Origin: Deltaproteobacteria bacterium
Lineage (GTDB): Bacteria > Desulfobacterota > Syntrophia > Syntrophales > Smithellaceae
Reading direction: 5' to 3'
DNA: 11,189 nt
Assembly (NCBI GenBank): GCA_017860985.1
Contig: JAGFXG010000043.1
Span: 1 to 11,189, forward strand
The notes beneath the pieces are model-generated. The model worked only from the letters and a program-made list of their open reading frames with translations. It made no database searches and was not told the origin of the DNA. Positions 1 through 9,203 of the stretch are shown piece after piece. The position numbers and the translations under genes were made by a program. Each line of letters starts with the position of its first letter. Position 1 is the first letter of the stretch.

Positions 1-345
1 AATGAGTTTACCATCCCCTTTGTATGGCTGACGCTGATTGATCATCAAACAGCCGCGCCGGTCCTGGGCGAAATCAAAATGTCGGAAAGACTGGAAAGCA
101 GGCTGTCTGTTGTCTCAAAAGAATTGATTGACAAAATACTTACCCGCGGCATGAAGCCCGTTTTGGCCAATCAGGATTTGCAGTCTTTTTACAGGCTACT
201 TCCCCGCAGCAGAAAATATTTTATCCGGTCCGTTGCCGTCGTACCTATCGCACTTGACGGTCAGATCATCGGAACCTGGAACAACGGCGACGCGGACGCC
301 AACCGTTATGAGCCGGACATGAAGACAGACCGGTCGGAGCAATGA
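1..345 (+). CDS. DUF484/GAF-like domain protein, 3' end only
   Basis: The frame is open from base 1 to the TGA at 343-345, so this is the C-terminal 114 residues of a gene that begins outside the window. The ATG at 79 is internal: the same frame before it already reads as plausible domain sequence (FTIPFVWLTLID). The fragment has a SVAVVPI-x-LDGQIIG strand-turn-strand followed by NRYEPDMKTD. This resembles the end of GAF-like DUF484 proteins, where a similar 'G-x-x-x-x-x-x-D-x-x-R/H-Y/F-x-P-x-M-x-T-D' stretch precedes a last helix. Here the protein stops six residues after that motif's Met-Lys-Thr (DRSEQ), so the expected last helix of roughly 15-20 residues is missing. GAF-like domains usually bind small ligands or act as sensors; the ligand is unknown here. 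The stop overlaps the next gene by ATGA. Assignment is from motif memory and is moderate. Confidence 0.55.
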   Translation, partial: NEFTIPFVWLTLIDHQTAAPVLGEIKMSERLESRLSVVSKELIDKILTRGMKPVLANQDLQSFYRLLPRSRKYFIRSVAVVPIALDGQIIGTWNNGDADANRYEPDMKTDRSEQ

Positions 346-569
346 AGCTTTCCTATGATCGTCCCGCGCTTGATCAAGCCGTGCGCCGTTTTAAGGGCAC
401 GGAGGGCATTGTGGATATACGCGTCTGGATCAACGAAGGGACATTGCAAGTCGGCGATGACATCATGAACGTTTGCGTAGCAGGAAGATTCCGCAAGGAT
501 GTTCTTCCGGTGTTTCAGGAGCTCATCACCCTGATTAAGACCGCAATTGTCCGGGAGGTTGAGCTGTAG
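342..569 (+). CDS. Short MoaE-like protein (molybdopterin synthase large-subunit family), possibly N-terminally truncated
   Basis: Encodes 75 residues. After an initial KLSYD, the region from about residue 20 (GTEGIVDIRVWINEGTLQVG, then DDIMNVCVAG and a terminal helix with VLPVFQELITLIKT) matches the C-terminal half of MoaE. In MoaE this is the 'H-R-I-G-x-L-x-V-G-D' strand, the 'V-x-V-A-x-x-x-R' strand and the final helix. Full MoaE transfers sulfur with MoaD to make molybdopterin. This copy lacks the first ~45 residues, and its end reads TAIVREVEL where classical MoaE has the lysine-containing PxWKKE, so catalytic activity is doubtful. The ATG overlaps the upstream stop (ATGA). GGAG at 336-339 lies only 2 bases from the ATG, so expression probably depends on translational coupling. 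In-frame codons before the ATG, back to a stop at 309-311, contain no alternative start. The 3' end overlaps the glucan synthase gene on the other strand by 35 bases. Confidence 0.55.
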   Translation: MKLSYDRPALDQAVRRFKGTEGIVDIRVWINEGTLQVGDDIMNVCVAGRFRKDVLPVFQELITLIKTAIVREVEL

Positions 570-3500
570 GCGCCGGAAGCAATACAGTAACCTCGATGGT
601 ATGCTCCTGATGATCGTCAGACAGAACGATTTCCGGACCGGACACGACCAAGCCGTCCAGAGTAAGTCCCGGCTGATCCGTTTCTGAATCATGCTGGCGC
701 ACAACAATATGATAGAGTGTTTCCCCGTAATGGTAATGAATCCTGATTTCCTTCCAGTCAGCCGGCAGACACGGAGAAAAACTGATTTTGCCGTTTTGAA
801 TCGACAGGCCCAGCAGGGATTCCACGATCAACCGGTACATCCAGGCGGCGGAACCGGAAAGCCATGTCCATCCGCCGCGCCCGACATGCGGCGGTGAAGC
901 ATAAACATCCGATGCGACAACATACGGCTCAACCTTATAGACATCCACTTCTTCCGGGGACCCGGCATGATTGATCGGGTTGATGATGTCCATAACGGCC
1001 CAGGCGCGAACCCGGTCACCCAGCGCGGCGAAAGCCATGGCCGCCCAGATTGCCGCATGCGTATACTGCCCGCCGTTTTCTCTCACACCCGGCACATAAC
1101 CTTTAATGTATCCCGGTTCTATTTCTGATTTGTCAAACGGCGGATCAAGCAGCTGAACCAGTTTTTTATCCCGATTCACAAGCATATCATCAACCGCATC
1201 CATGGCCTGGCGGACTCTTTCCGCATCTCCTGCACCGGACAGAGCTGACCAGCTTTGGGCAATCGAATCAATGCGGCACTCTGTATTGCTGCTGGACCCC
1301 AGCATGGAACCATCATCGCAGTAAGCGCGGCGGTACCAGTTTCCGTCCCATCCGCTTCGTTCAATGTTTTCTTTTAACGTTGCCGCCTCTTTTCTGCATA
1401 AATCGGCAAACACGCCATCTCCCTGCATTCTGGCAATTCCGGCAAACCTGACAAGGACTTCATACAGGAAAAACCCCAGCCAGATGCTTTCGCCCGACCC
1501 CTTTTCACCAACTTTATTCATGCCGTCGTTCCAATCACCCGTGCCCATCAGCGGCAGACCATGACTGCCAAATCGCAGGCCTCTCTGAACGGCCCGCATG
1601 CAGTGGTCGTACAGGCTGCTTTTTTCATCAAGAACACCCGGCAGATCATAATAGGAATCCTCTTCTTCGCGGACCTGCCGCCCCTCAAGGAAGCTGATCA
1701 TTTCCCGCAGCACCTCCGTATCGCCTGTAAAATCAACGTACCGGGCTGTTGCCAAAGGCAGCCACAGGTAATCATCGGAGCATTGCGTGCGCACACCACG
1801 GCCGGTCGGCGGATGCCACCAGTGCTGAACATCCCCTTCCGGGAATTGACGCCCGGCACACAAAAGCAGGTGCTGCCGGACAAGCGCCGGGCGGGCGTAA
1901 ACGAGCGCCATGACGTCCTGCAGCTGGTCGCGGAAACCAAAGGCGCCGCCGGACTGATAGTAGCCGTTACGCGCCCAGAGCCGGCAGGACAGGGTCTGGT
2001 ACAAAAGCCAGCCATTCGTCAAGATATCAAGAGAAGGATCCGGTGTTTCTATCTGTATCGTGCCCAGAGTTTTCTGCCAATAACGCTGCACTGCTTCCAG
2101 TTCATTTTTTGCGACCGTGGACCCCCGTAAACCGCGCACCATATTGCTGGCATCGTCGGCACCCCGTCTCCCGGTGACACCCAGCCGGAAAATGACTTCA
2201 CGTTCCTGTCCTTTGTTTAATCCGAAGGTCACCTGAATGGCGCCGCAGGGATCCAGTCCTGCGCCGACTCTGCCCGACAGGTGTGAACGCGTCATAGCCG
2301 CCGGCGCCGACATTTCGCGATTACGTCCGATAAATTCGCTCCGGTCCCCGGTAATGGTCCGCGTAGGATCATCCACGTCAAAGAAAACAACCCGATCGGC
2401 AAAGTCCGTGTTGTATTGATTTCTGGTAAAAAGCGCCCCGCTGCCCTTGTCCACGTCGGTTGTTACGTGCATCATTGTTTTCGACCGCAAATCACCCAGG
2501 ACCCATTCCAGATAACCGGTCACGGACAGTGCACGATTGCGTCCTGATTCATTGCGAAATTTTAAAACCATGAATTTGACCGGCGCGCTGATGGACACAT
2601 AAACCCACAGCTCCGAGTGGATGCCGTCTTCCGTATGCTCGAAAACACTGTATCCGAAACCATGCCGGCAGATATAAGGCGCCGCTGACTGGACCGGCAG
2701 GGGAGTGGGAGACCAGACATGTCCCGTTTCTTCATCCCGGATGTAAAACGCTTCACCACTCGTATCGCTTACCGGATCATTATTCCACGGGGTAAGACGG
2801 TACTCATGGGCATTTTCGCTCCAGGTACAGGCGGATCCGCTCTCGGAAACGATGGATCCAAAATGCGGGTTCGCGATCACGTTTACCCAGGGCATCGGTG
2901 TATTCCGGCCCGGTTTTGTAATGATCACATATTCACGGCCGTCCGGGGTAAATCCGCCGAGACCATTGTCAAAAATCAAGCCGGGATAAGACAGCGGCTC
3001 TTCTGTGCTGCTTTTCTCGCCCGGACTTTTTAGCGGTTTCATAGGCGGCACAGATATCGCCTCGATTTGACGGCGGTTGAGCTGTTCCTCCAGCGTTCCC
3101 ATGTCGTCCCTGATGATCACACGGGCAACCGTCTGCATGAGAATACGGTCTTCGTTGGATATCTGGTCTCCCGATCTGACAAAGATGCCGCCCGGTTTAT
3201 CCGCAATCCTGGTTTCCATGCTGGTGGCAATTAATCCCACAATCTGGTCATGCAGCGATTGCCGGTAGATGGCATTGTCTTCATTCCAGATAATCAGATC
3301 CACCGCCAGCCCTTTTAAACGCCAGTAGGCATGGGCCTGCTGGAGCTGGCGGGCCAGTTCAATGTTGGCATGATCGCCGATCTGGAGCAGCACGATCGGC
3401 AGATCGCCGGAAATGGCATACCCCCACAAGCCGGATTGTCCGCGATGGTTTTTGACAATAATCTTCGGATCCGTGCGAAGTGAGGCATTGGCATAAACCA

Positions 3501-6500
3501 CGGAACCGGCCAGACGTCCGTACAACTGGGCGTCCGCCTGGGTGGCGTTGATTTGCCGCAGGGTGAGCTGGCTGTGTGTCCAGGCCAGATTGAAGACGCG
3601 GTCGGCCAGGCGTCGGTCGCGGTATTTCTCAACCAGACCGAGTGCTTTGCCACGGGTTTCGGCCATGCCGGAAACAATATCCACCGTAGCGGATTCTCCC
3701 GGAGCAAGCCTGATCATGCAGCGTATCGAAACAACAGGGTCCAGAACGGAGCCTTCCGTGCCCGAAAGCGCATTCGAACCATCGACCGACATTTTCATGG
3801 CCTGAGGGTGGGATAACGTGTTACCGCGGCCGACAAACTTCAAACGGTCCGTTTCATAAGACGCCTCCCCGCTGTCTTTGCCCTGCAATGCCATTAAATG
3901 AAAGTTCCAGTAAGCGGGATCGTTCTTGGAACGCGGTCTTCGCGTGCTGAGAATCGTCTGGTATTTCGGGATAATTTCCGTCTGAACAAAAAGGTTGCTG
4001 AAAGCCGGGTGAATTTCATCGGCGGCGGGTTGAGCCATAACAATTTCCGCGTAACTGGTGACATCCAATTCCCGGCGTTTCCTGGAACGATTGGTAATGC
4101 GGATGCGTCTCAGCTCGATATCATCTTCAGGCGAAACGGCAATCTGGGTGTATGTGTTGATATCGTCATCGCGCCTGCGAAACTCGACTTTTGAATCGGA
4201 GAAAATAGCCTCGTAACGGTCAGGCTGTTTCAGCGTGGGCTGATAGGCGGTAGACCAGTAATCCCCTGTTGAGATATCACGTATATAGCAGAACATGCCC
4301 CAGGGATCGCTTGTTGCGTCTTCCCGCCAGCGCGTCACCGCAAGGTCTTTCCACCTGCTGTATCCGCCGCCGGCCTGATTCACCATTACATGGTATCTGC
4401 CGTTAGACAGCAATTGCACCTCCGGCAGCGGCGTATCGGGAGTTCTATAGATACGCGCCGGAATCTTCTGGGGACTGGACGATTTCCGTATGTTAATATC
4501 CTCGGCAATCTGCTTGTAGAAGGACACTGCTTTGGGAATGCGTTCCTGCAGTAAAAGTGCCGTCGACTGGAACATCGGTTCGGATTCGAAGCGTTTCTGC
4601 ATCGGACAATTCAGCAGGACATGGGCCATGGCCAGCAGAGTCATCCCCTGATGATGCGCCATAAACGATCGGACAGCGACACTTGTCTGGCCGCTTTGCA
4701 AACGCGAAGCCGTGTAATCCAGTGCTTCGTAAAAGCCGTACGCACCCGTCATGCCCTTTTCATGCAGCCGTTGGAGATTTTCGCAGGCTTCCCGGGGTGC
4801 GACCATCAGCGCCAGTGCTGACGCATAGGGCGCCACAACCAGGTCGTCAGCCAGTCCGCGCTTGAGCCCCAGGCCGGGAACTCCGAAGGCACGGTACTGG
4901 TAATTCAGATGAACATCGATGTTATTATAACCGGATTCCGAAATCCCCCAGGGGATACCCCTTTTTTCGCCATATACGATCTGGCTTTTTACCGCCGCCT
5001 TATAGGTTTGATCCAGCAGTGTATTTTCGTAATTCGGCATGACCAGAAGCGGCATCAGGTACTCAAACATCGATCCGTCCCAGGCCAGCAGAACCGGCTC
5101 GCCTCCGGGATTCGTAAGCATGCGTCCGAGGGCAAACCAGTTTTCTTTCGGCAGCTGACCCTGCGCGATGGCGACAAAGCTGCAAAATCTGGCTTCGGAT
5201 GCAAGCAGATCATAATAGCTTGTATCCCGGCGGCGCTCACCAACGCTATACCCGATCGTCAGCAACTGACGTCCTTTATCGTAGAGGAAGCTGTAGTCCA
5301 TGTCGGTAAGTTCCCCTGTTTTTTTAATCAGGTTATTGATAACATTCAGTCTTTCCTTTGCCCGGACGCTTCCTTCCGAAATCTTGCGGGTAAACTCGGC
5401 ACACCATGCTCGTTCTCTGTCGTCGGCGATGGACCCGATTTTTTCATTGAAAGCGGAGAGCCATCTGGCGGGCAGGTCTGCCGTTTCCTGCAATGTGGGA
5501 ATCCCGATTTCTTCGACAAGGCTCCCGCACCTGTCCGAAGGGATATCCAGCGTCACCCAGGGGCACAGCGCCACCAATTCGTCTGCCGCATCCCGGCATT
5601 GGCTGACGAGGGCCTGCGCCCACCGGTAGGCCTGGCTTTGCGTGTCGCCCTCAAAGGTTGCGGCAAGGTCCGACGCTGATTTCGTAAGGCCGTCCAGAAA
5701 TCGCCACCATTCATTCGCTGTCACTTGTTGAAAACTGACGGGTTTTCCCAGCAGGTTTTTAAATACGTCGAGTTCCTTTTTAGACATTTTTTCGGCAACG
5801 TCTTGAAAAACGTTGCAGGTGTCGGTAATGCCCGTGAGTAAACCGTCCCCCAATATTTTCTTTTCGGAAAGTTCCTGGAGCCCCCTTTTCAATATCAGAA
5901 GATAACCGCACAGATTCCCGCTGTCCACCGTTGATATGTAATGCGGCGGCAGGATATTGAGAGTTTGCGTATCATACCAGTTGTAGAAGTGGCCCCGGAA
6001 ACGGTCCATTTTCCCCATCGTGTCCAGGGTATTGTCTGTGCGCCTGACGAATTTACCCGGCGTTATATAATGAAAGTCGCTGGCGGTGAGATTCGCCAGC
6101 AGGGACAGACCGATATTTGTCGGTGACGTGCGATGCGCAATCACGGCGCCCGGATGCTCCTGATAGTTGTCCGGAGGAAGCCAGTTGTCTCCCGCTGTAA
6201 CAAACGTTTCGAAATACGCCCAGGTTCGACGGGCCGCTTTTCTTAAAAAGACAGTCTGTTCATCTTTCAGCGTAATTCCTTCTTTAACAGCGGGCCGGCT
6301 GACCCACCACGCAATCGCGGGAGAAAGAAACCACAAAACAAGAACGGGAAAGGCAGCGCAAAACGCCCCGGGCCTTGCCGACCAAATCAGATAAGCAAGC
6401 ACCGACATGGACAGAAAGGGGGATATCCACATGGTTCTGATGGATTCGGCAAGACCATTCCGTTCATGATGAATGTGATTATGGAACGGGTTCCATTCCA

Positions 6501-9135
6501 GCAGCCGTTTGTGCGAAATCAGCATCCGCCACAAAGTACGCATAATTGCGTCGAGGCTGTAACAAGCTTCGTAAGGCAGGCAGACGATTGTAAACGCAAT
6601 TTGAAAAATGTGCCGCTTGGACTGACGCAGCATATAGGCCATGTGATCGCGCAGCAATACGTCTCCCGGCTTGCGAAAGAGATCCAGGGTTAAGGCGCTT
6701 GCAGATGGAATAAACAAAATACAGGCCACCAAAAGCGTCCAGAGCCAGGTTTGCGGCAGCATCGTCCAGCCGGCAATCATCATGACCGTCAGCGCGGCGG
6801 GGACGAGACTGCGGCGAAGGTTGTCAAATATTTTCCACTGGGAGAGTTTTGAAATGGCATTGACCTTATACGCACCGCCCAGAACAGGGACCCTTGATCT
6901 AATCCAGCCGGCAATTTGCCAGTCCCCTCGAATCCAGCGGTGCCTCCGTTTTACATCCACCTGGTATGAGGCCGGATATTCTTCAAACAATTCCACATCG
7001 GAAATAAGGCCGCTGCGCGCATGACAACCCTCGATCAGGTCATGGCTCAGTATCCGGTTTTCGGGAAGACGGTTGTGCAGCGCTTTTTCAAACGCATCAA
7101 CATCATAGATGCCCTTGCCGACATAGGATCCTTCACCGAAAATATCCTGATAAACATCGGAGACCATACGCGTGTAGGGATCAATCCCCGTCTGGTCTCC
7201 CCATAATCGCGAATACCGGGTCTGTCTTGCACCGGACAAACTCTCCGTCAGGCGCGGCTGAAGAATACCGTAGCCTGCGCGAACAATTTTTTTTGATTCG
7301 TCAAAACAGGGGTGGTTCAGCGGATGAGCCATCGTCCCGATAAATTTTTCTGCGGCATCGCGAGGCAGCTGTGTGTCCGTATCCAGGGTAATGACATACT
7401 TTACGTTGGATAATAATTCTGTGGCCCCAACAATCTTTGAAAAACGATCTCTCGCGCCGTCCCGCAGAAAAGCATTCAGTTCGGACAGTTTACCGCGTTT
7501 GCGCTCATAACCCATCCATACTTCTTCTTCCGGGTTCCAGAGGCGCGGACGGTGAAAAAGGTAAAAAGATCCTCCCTTGATGCCTCTGTATTTCTCGTGG
7601 AGTTCCTTGATTCCCTTTTCAGCCACTCGTAATATCTCGTCATCTTCAGGCATTATTTCGCAGGGGGCGTCGCAAAAATCAGTAAGTAAACCGAAGTGCA
7701 GGTTATTCGCCCGGTTTGTCAGAAATCGGATTTCCAGAGCTTCGAGCAGATCTTCCGCGCACTGAACATCACTCAGCATGGTGGGGATGACCACCAGCGT
7801 ACTGGCTTCCGGCGGTATTTCCATGGAAAAATCCATACGCGGCAGAGGGCGCGGACTCGCAAACAGCGTGGTCAGCCAATTGGTCAGTGATACGCCCAGG
7901 GAGCTTGCGCCCAGAACCAAAACCGCTGCAGCCGGCAGCATGACCCAGCTTGGCAACCCGCCTTCGTGAACCATGATCAACAGGTATCCTGACAGCAACA
8001 GGGTAATCAGGATAATGCTACCCAGGTAGAGCAGCAGGGGAACCCGGCCAAACGTCCTTTTGACGGTTTTTGCGATTTTTTCCACAACGTGACGGTAGTG
8101 ATCACGTGTGGCAAAATCCATGCGGATATAGACGTCGCTGGGATCTTCACGCAGCACTTTTTCGACCACACTCATGGTCTCGACAAATTCACGCCAGTCC
8201 ATCGTTGTCAGAAACCGGAGAGAACCGATGCTGTTGCTGACTGAGGCCTGATCAGCCGCCAGTTGCTGATTTCCTGCCTGAATCATCTGTTCTATGGTTA
8301 AATGGGATTCGGAAAGCCGCTGCTCAATCCAGCTCAGCGGCAGGGCCAGCGCCGGACTCTTGCCCTGCAGGCGACGCGCGAATTCCGCGACAAAAGAGCT
8401 TAAAAGCGGCGGATCAGACCGGGCCATATCCGCAATCGTCAGGACGAGGCTTTTGGGATCCCTTGCCGCCACATCTACCATCTGATCCGCCCAGTAATTG
8501 GCACGGGCCCGGTCGGCAACATCAGCAATGATGCGCGTTCCGATGCGACGGAGATTTTCAATCAGCGCCAGACGCAGCATAATCGGAATGGCCCACAGCT
8601 CACCCAGTTTCAGACACGAAACCGACTGGTAGGCGGTAACAAAACTGACAAGATTTTCCAGATCCACCCTGCCGTCACCGTGAGAAATGATTTCCTGCGC
8701 GATGTCATAGGCCCTGGGAAGTCCGGCGGAAGGACCGGATGCCAGCCAGGGCAGCCCCCGGCTGAATCCGCGGGACAGGTGACGCTTGGCGGTACGGACA
8801 TTTTCTTCAATTAAATAAAAATTATCGAGAAGCCATTCCTCCGCCGGTGCGATGGGATTGTTTTCCTTGACCACGGCGGTTAACTGCCGGGTGGTTTCAA
8901 TCAGCACTTCTTCGTTTTCATGAAGCCGCTCCAGAAGCCTCTCAGTGGCTTTCTTCCCGGTTAACTGATGAAGGCCGGCCAGGTTTTTGCCATACTGCTT
9001 CATCTGATCGGAATTGAATAACTCCGACCTGAGGGGCAACTCGTCCCGGGTGTATTTTTTTCTGAGCTTTCTTTTCGAAAGGCGCGACTTCACCAGCAAG
9101 AGCATATCTGATGCTGTCTTGTAAATCAGGTTCAA
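535..9135 (-). CDS. ndvB: Cyclic beta-1,2-glucan synthase NdvB/Cgs (GT84 + glycoamylase-like + GH94)
   Basis: This giant inner-membrane enzyme uses UDP-glucose to build, cyclise and trim beta-1,2-glucan for the periplasm. Its 2866 residues match the size of rhizobial and Brucella Cgs proteins (about 2800-2900). The N-terminal region carries the family stretches WLLDNFYLIEE (101-111) and GELWAIP...LIENLRR (178-197). Hydrophobic segments at about 365-389 and 397-424 precede the GT84 domain, with DxD at D585/D587 and the RxxRW motif at R730-W734. More membrane segments lie at about 777-817, 843-864 and 904-945. A glycoamylase-like domain (about 965-1540; clan of GH144/GH189) follows, with WDGSMFEY (D1353, E1358), E1400, E1470 and MAHHQGM (1492-1498). 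This region is now linked to cyclisation in the family. Two GH94-N-like modules start near 1570 and 2045. The GH94 phosphorylase domain has FRDQLQD (R2402) and GDWNDG (D2537 is the likely general acid). No frameshift or missing motif is seen. The start is TTG, supported by a perfect AGGAGG. A 68-base gap separates it from pfp upstream. Confidence 0.96.
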   Translation of the reverse strand: MNLIYKTASDMLLLVKSRLSKRKLRKKYTRDELPLRSELFNSDQMKQYGKNLAGLHQLTGKKATERLLERLHENEEVLIETTRQLTAVVKENNPIAPAEEWLLDNFYLIEENVRTAKRHLSRGFSRGLPWLASGPSAGLPRAYDIAQEIISHGDGRVDLENLVSFVTAYQSVSCLKLGELWAIPIMLRLALIENLRRIGTRIIADVADRARANYWADQMVDVAARDPKSLVLTIADMARSDPPLLSSFVAEFARRLQGKSPALALPLSWIEQRLSESHLTIEQMIQAGNQQLAADQASVSNSIGSLRFLTTMDWREFVETMSVVEKVLREDPSDVYIRMDFATRDHYRHVVEKIAKTVKRTFGRVPLLLYLGSIILITLLLSGYLLIMVHEGGLPSWVMLPAAAVLVLGASSLGVSLTNWLTTLFASPRPLPRMDFSMEIPPEASTLVVIPTMLSDVQCAEDLLEALEIRFLTNRANNLHFGLLTDFCDAPCEIMPEDDEILRVAEKGIKELHEKYRGIKGGSFYLFHRPRLWNPEEEVWMGYERKRGKLSELNAFLRDGARDRFSKIVGATELLSNVKYVITLDTDTQLPRDAAEKFIGTMAHPLNHPCFDESKKIVRAGYGILQPRLTESLSGARQTRYSRLWGDQTGIDPYTRMVSDVYQDIFGEGSYVGKGIYDVDAFEKALHNRLPENRILSHDLIEGCHARSGLISDVELFEEYPASYQVDVKRRHRWIRGDWQIAGWIRSRVPVLGGAYKVNAISKLSQWKIFDNLRRSLVPAALTVMMIAGWTMLPQTWLWTLLVACILFIPSASALTLDLFRKPGDVLLRDHMAYMLRQSKRHIFQIAFTIVCLPYEACYSLDAIMRTLWRMLISHKRLLEWNPFHNHIHHERNGLAESIRTMWISPFLSMSVLAYLIWSARPGAFCAAFPVLVLWFLSPAIAWWVSRPAVKEGITLKDEQTVFLRKAARRTWAYFETFVTAGDNWLPPDNYQEHPGAVIAHRTSPTNIGLSLLANLTASDFHYITPGKFVRRTDNTLDTMGKMDRFRGHFYNWYDTQTLNILPPHYISTVDSGNLCGYLLILKRGLQELSEKKILGDGLLTGITDTCNVFQDVAEKMSKKELDVFKNLLGKPVSFQQVTANEWWRFLDGLTKSASDLAATFEGDTQSQAYRWAQALVSQCRDAADELVALCPWVTLDIPSDRCGSLVEEIGIPTLQETADLPARWLSAFNEKIGSIADDRERAWCAEFTRKISEGSVRAKERLNVINNLIKKTGELTDMDYSFLYDKGRQLLTIGYSVGERRRDTSYYDLLASEARFCSFVAIAQGQLPKENWFALGRMLTNPGGEPVLLAWDGSMFEYLMPLLVMPNYENTLLDQTYKAAVKSQIVYGEKRGIPWGISESGYNNIDVHLNYQYRAFGVPGLGLKRGLADDLVVAPYASALALMVAPREACENLQRLHEKGMTGAYGFYEALDYTASRLQSGQTSVAVRSFMAHHQGMTLLAMAHVLLNCPMQKRFESEPMFQSTALLLQERIPKAVSFYKQIAEDINIRKSSSPQKIPARIYRTPDTPLPEVQLLSNGRYHVMVNQAGGGYSRWKDLAVTRWREDATSDPWGMFCYIRDISTGDYWSTAYQPTLKQPDRYEAIFSDSKVEFRRRDDDINTYTQIAVSPEDDIELRRIRITNRSRKRRELDVTSYAEIVMAQPAADEIHPAFSNLFVQTEIIPKYQTILSTRRPRSKNDPAYWNFHLMALQGKDSGEASYETDRLKFVGRGNTLSHPQAMKMSVDGSNALSGTEGSVLDPVVSIRCMIRLAPGESATVDIVSGMAETRGKALGLVEKYRDRRLADRVFNLAWTHSQLTLRQINATQADAQLYGRLAGSVVYANASLRTDPKIIVKNHRGQSGLWGYAISGDLPIVLLQIGDHANIELARQLQQAHAYWRLKGLAVDLIIWNEDNAIYRQSLHDQIVGLIATSMETRIADKPGGIFVRSGDQISNEDRILMQTVARVIIRDDMGTLEEQLNRRQIEAISVPPMKPLKSPGEKSSTEEPLSYPGLIFDNGLGGFTPDGREYVIITKPGRNTPMPWVNVIANPHFGSIVSESGSACTWSENAHEYRLTPWNNDPVSDTSGEAFYIRDEETGHVWSPTPLPVQSAAPYICRHGFGYSVFEHTEDGIHSELWVYVSISAPVKFMVLKFRNESGRNRALSVTGYLEWVLGDLRSKTMMHVTTDVDKGSGALFTRNQYNTDFADRVVFFDVDDPTRTITGDRSEFIGRNREMSAPAAMTRSHLSGRVGAGLDPCGAIQVTFGLNKGQEREVIFRLGVTGRRGADDASNMVRGLRGSTVAKNELEAVQRYWQKTLGTIQIETPDPSLDILTNGWLLYQTLSCRLWARNGYYQSGGAFGFRDQLQDVMALVYARPALVRQHLLLCAGRQFPEGDVQHWWHPPTGRGVRTQCSDDYLWLPLATARYVDFTGDTEVLREMISFLEGRQVREEEDSYYDLPGVLDEKSSLYDHCMRAVQRGLRFGSHGLPLMGTGDWNDGMNKVGEKGSGESIWLGFFLYEVLVRFAGIARMQGDGVFADLCRKEAATLKENIERSGWDGNWYRRAYCDDGSMLGSSSNTECRIDSIAQSWSALSGAGDAERVRQAMDAVDDMLVNRDKKLVQLLDPPFDKSEIEPGYIKGYVPGVRENGGQYTHAAIWAAMAFAALGDRVRAWAVMDIINPINHAGSPEEVDVYKVEPYVVASDVYASPPHVGRGGWTWLSGSAAWMYRLIVESLLGLSIQNGKISFSPCLPADWKEIRIHYHYGETLYHIVVRQHDSETDQPGLTLDGLVVSGPEIVLSDDHQEHTIEVTVLLPAPTAQPPGQLRS

Positions 9136-9141
9136 TGTCCG

Positions 9142-9147
9142 CCTCCT
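9142..9147 (-). promoter_or_regulatory. Shine-Dalgarno site that fixes the ndvB TTG start
   Basis: On the minus strand this reads AGGAGG, a perfect anti-16S match, six bases before the TTG at 9135-9133. The next in-frame ATG (residue 11) has no comparable site at this distance. The TTG is therefore the better-supported start, and its weak initiation codon is paired with a maximal ribosome-binding site. Confidence 0.8.
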
Positions 9148-9203
9148 ATTGAACAGCAGATTAAAACATTATGGCCGGGCAGAAGTTTATTGCCGGATGT
9201 TTT

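Noticed and set aside
1561..2130. 189-codon plus-strand ORF inside ndvB
   Set aside because: It is antisense to the GH94 catalytic domain and has low-plausibility composition. It is treated as a shadow.
4909..5679. 256-codon plus-strand ORF inside ndvB
   Set aside because: It is antisense to intact glycoamylase-like domain sequence of NdvB and has no recognisable protein features of its own.
535..9135. A modular carbohydrate-enzyme cluster of several genes
   Set aside because: The GT84, glycoamylase-like and GH94 regions are in one uninterrupted frame and form the known single-polypeptide NdvB architecture, so this is not a new multi-gene system.
9150..9200. Possible terminator between pfp and ndvB
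   Set aside because: The CCGGCA / TGCCCGG pairing is short and bulged, and no proper T-run follows on the minus strand, so it does not argue against cotranscription.
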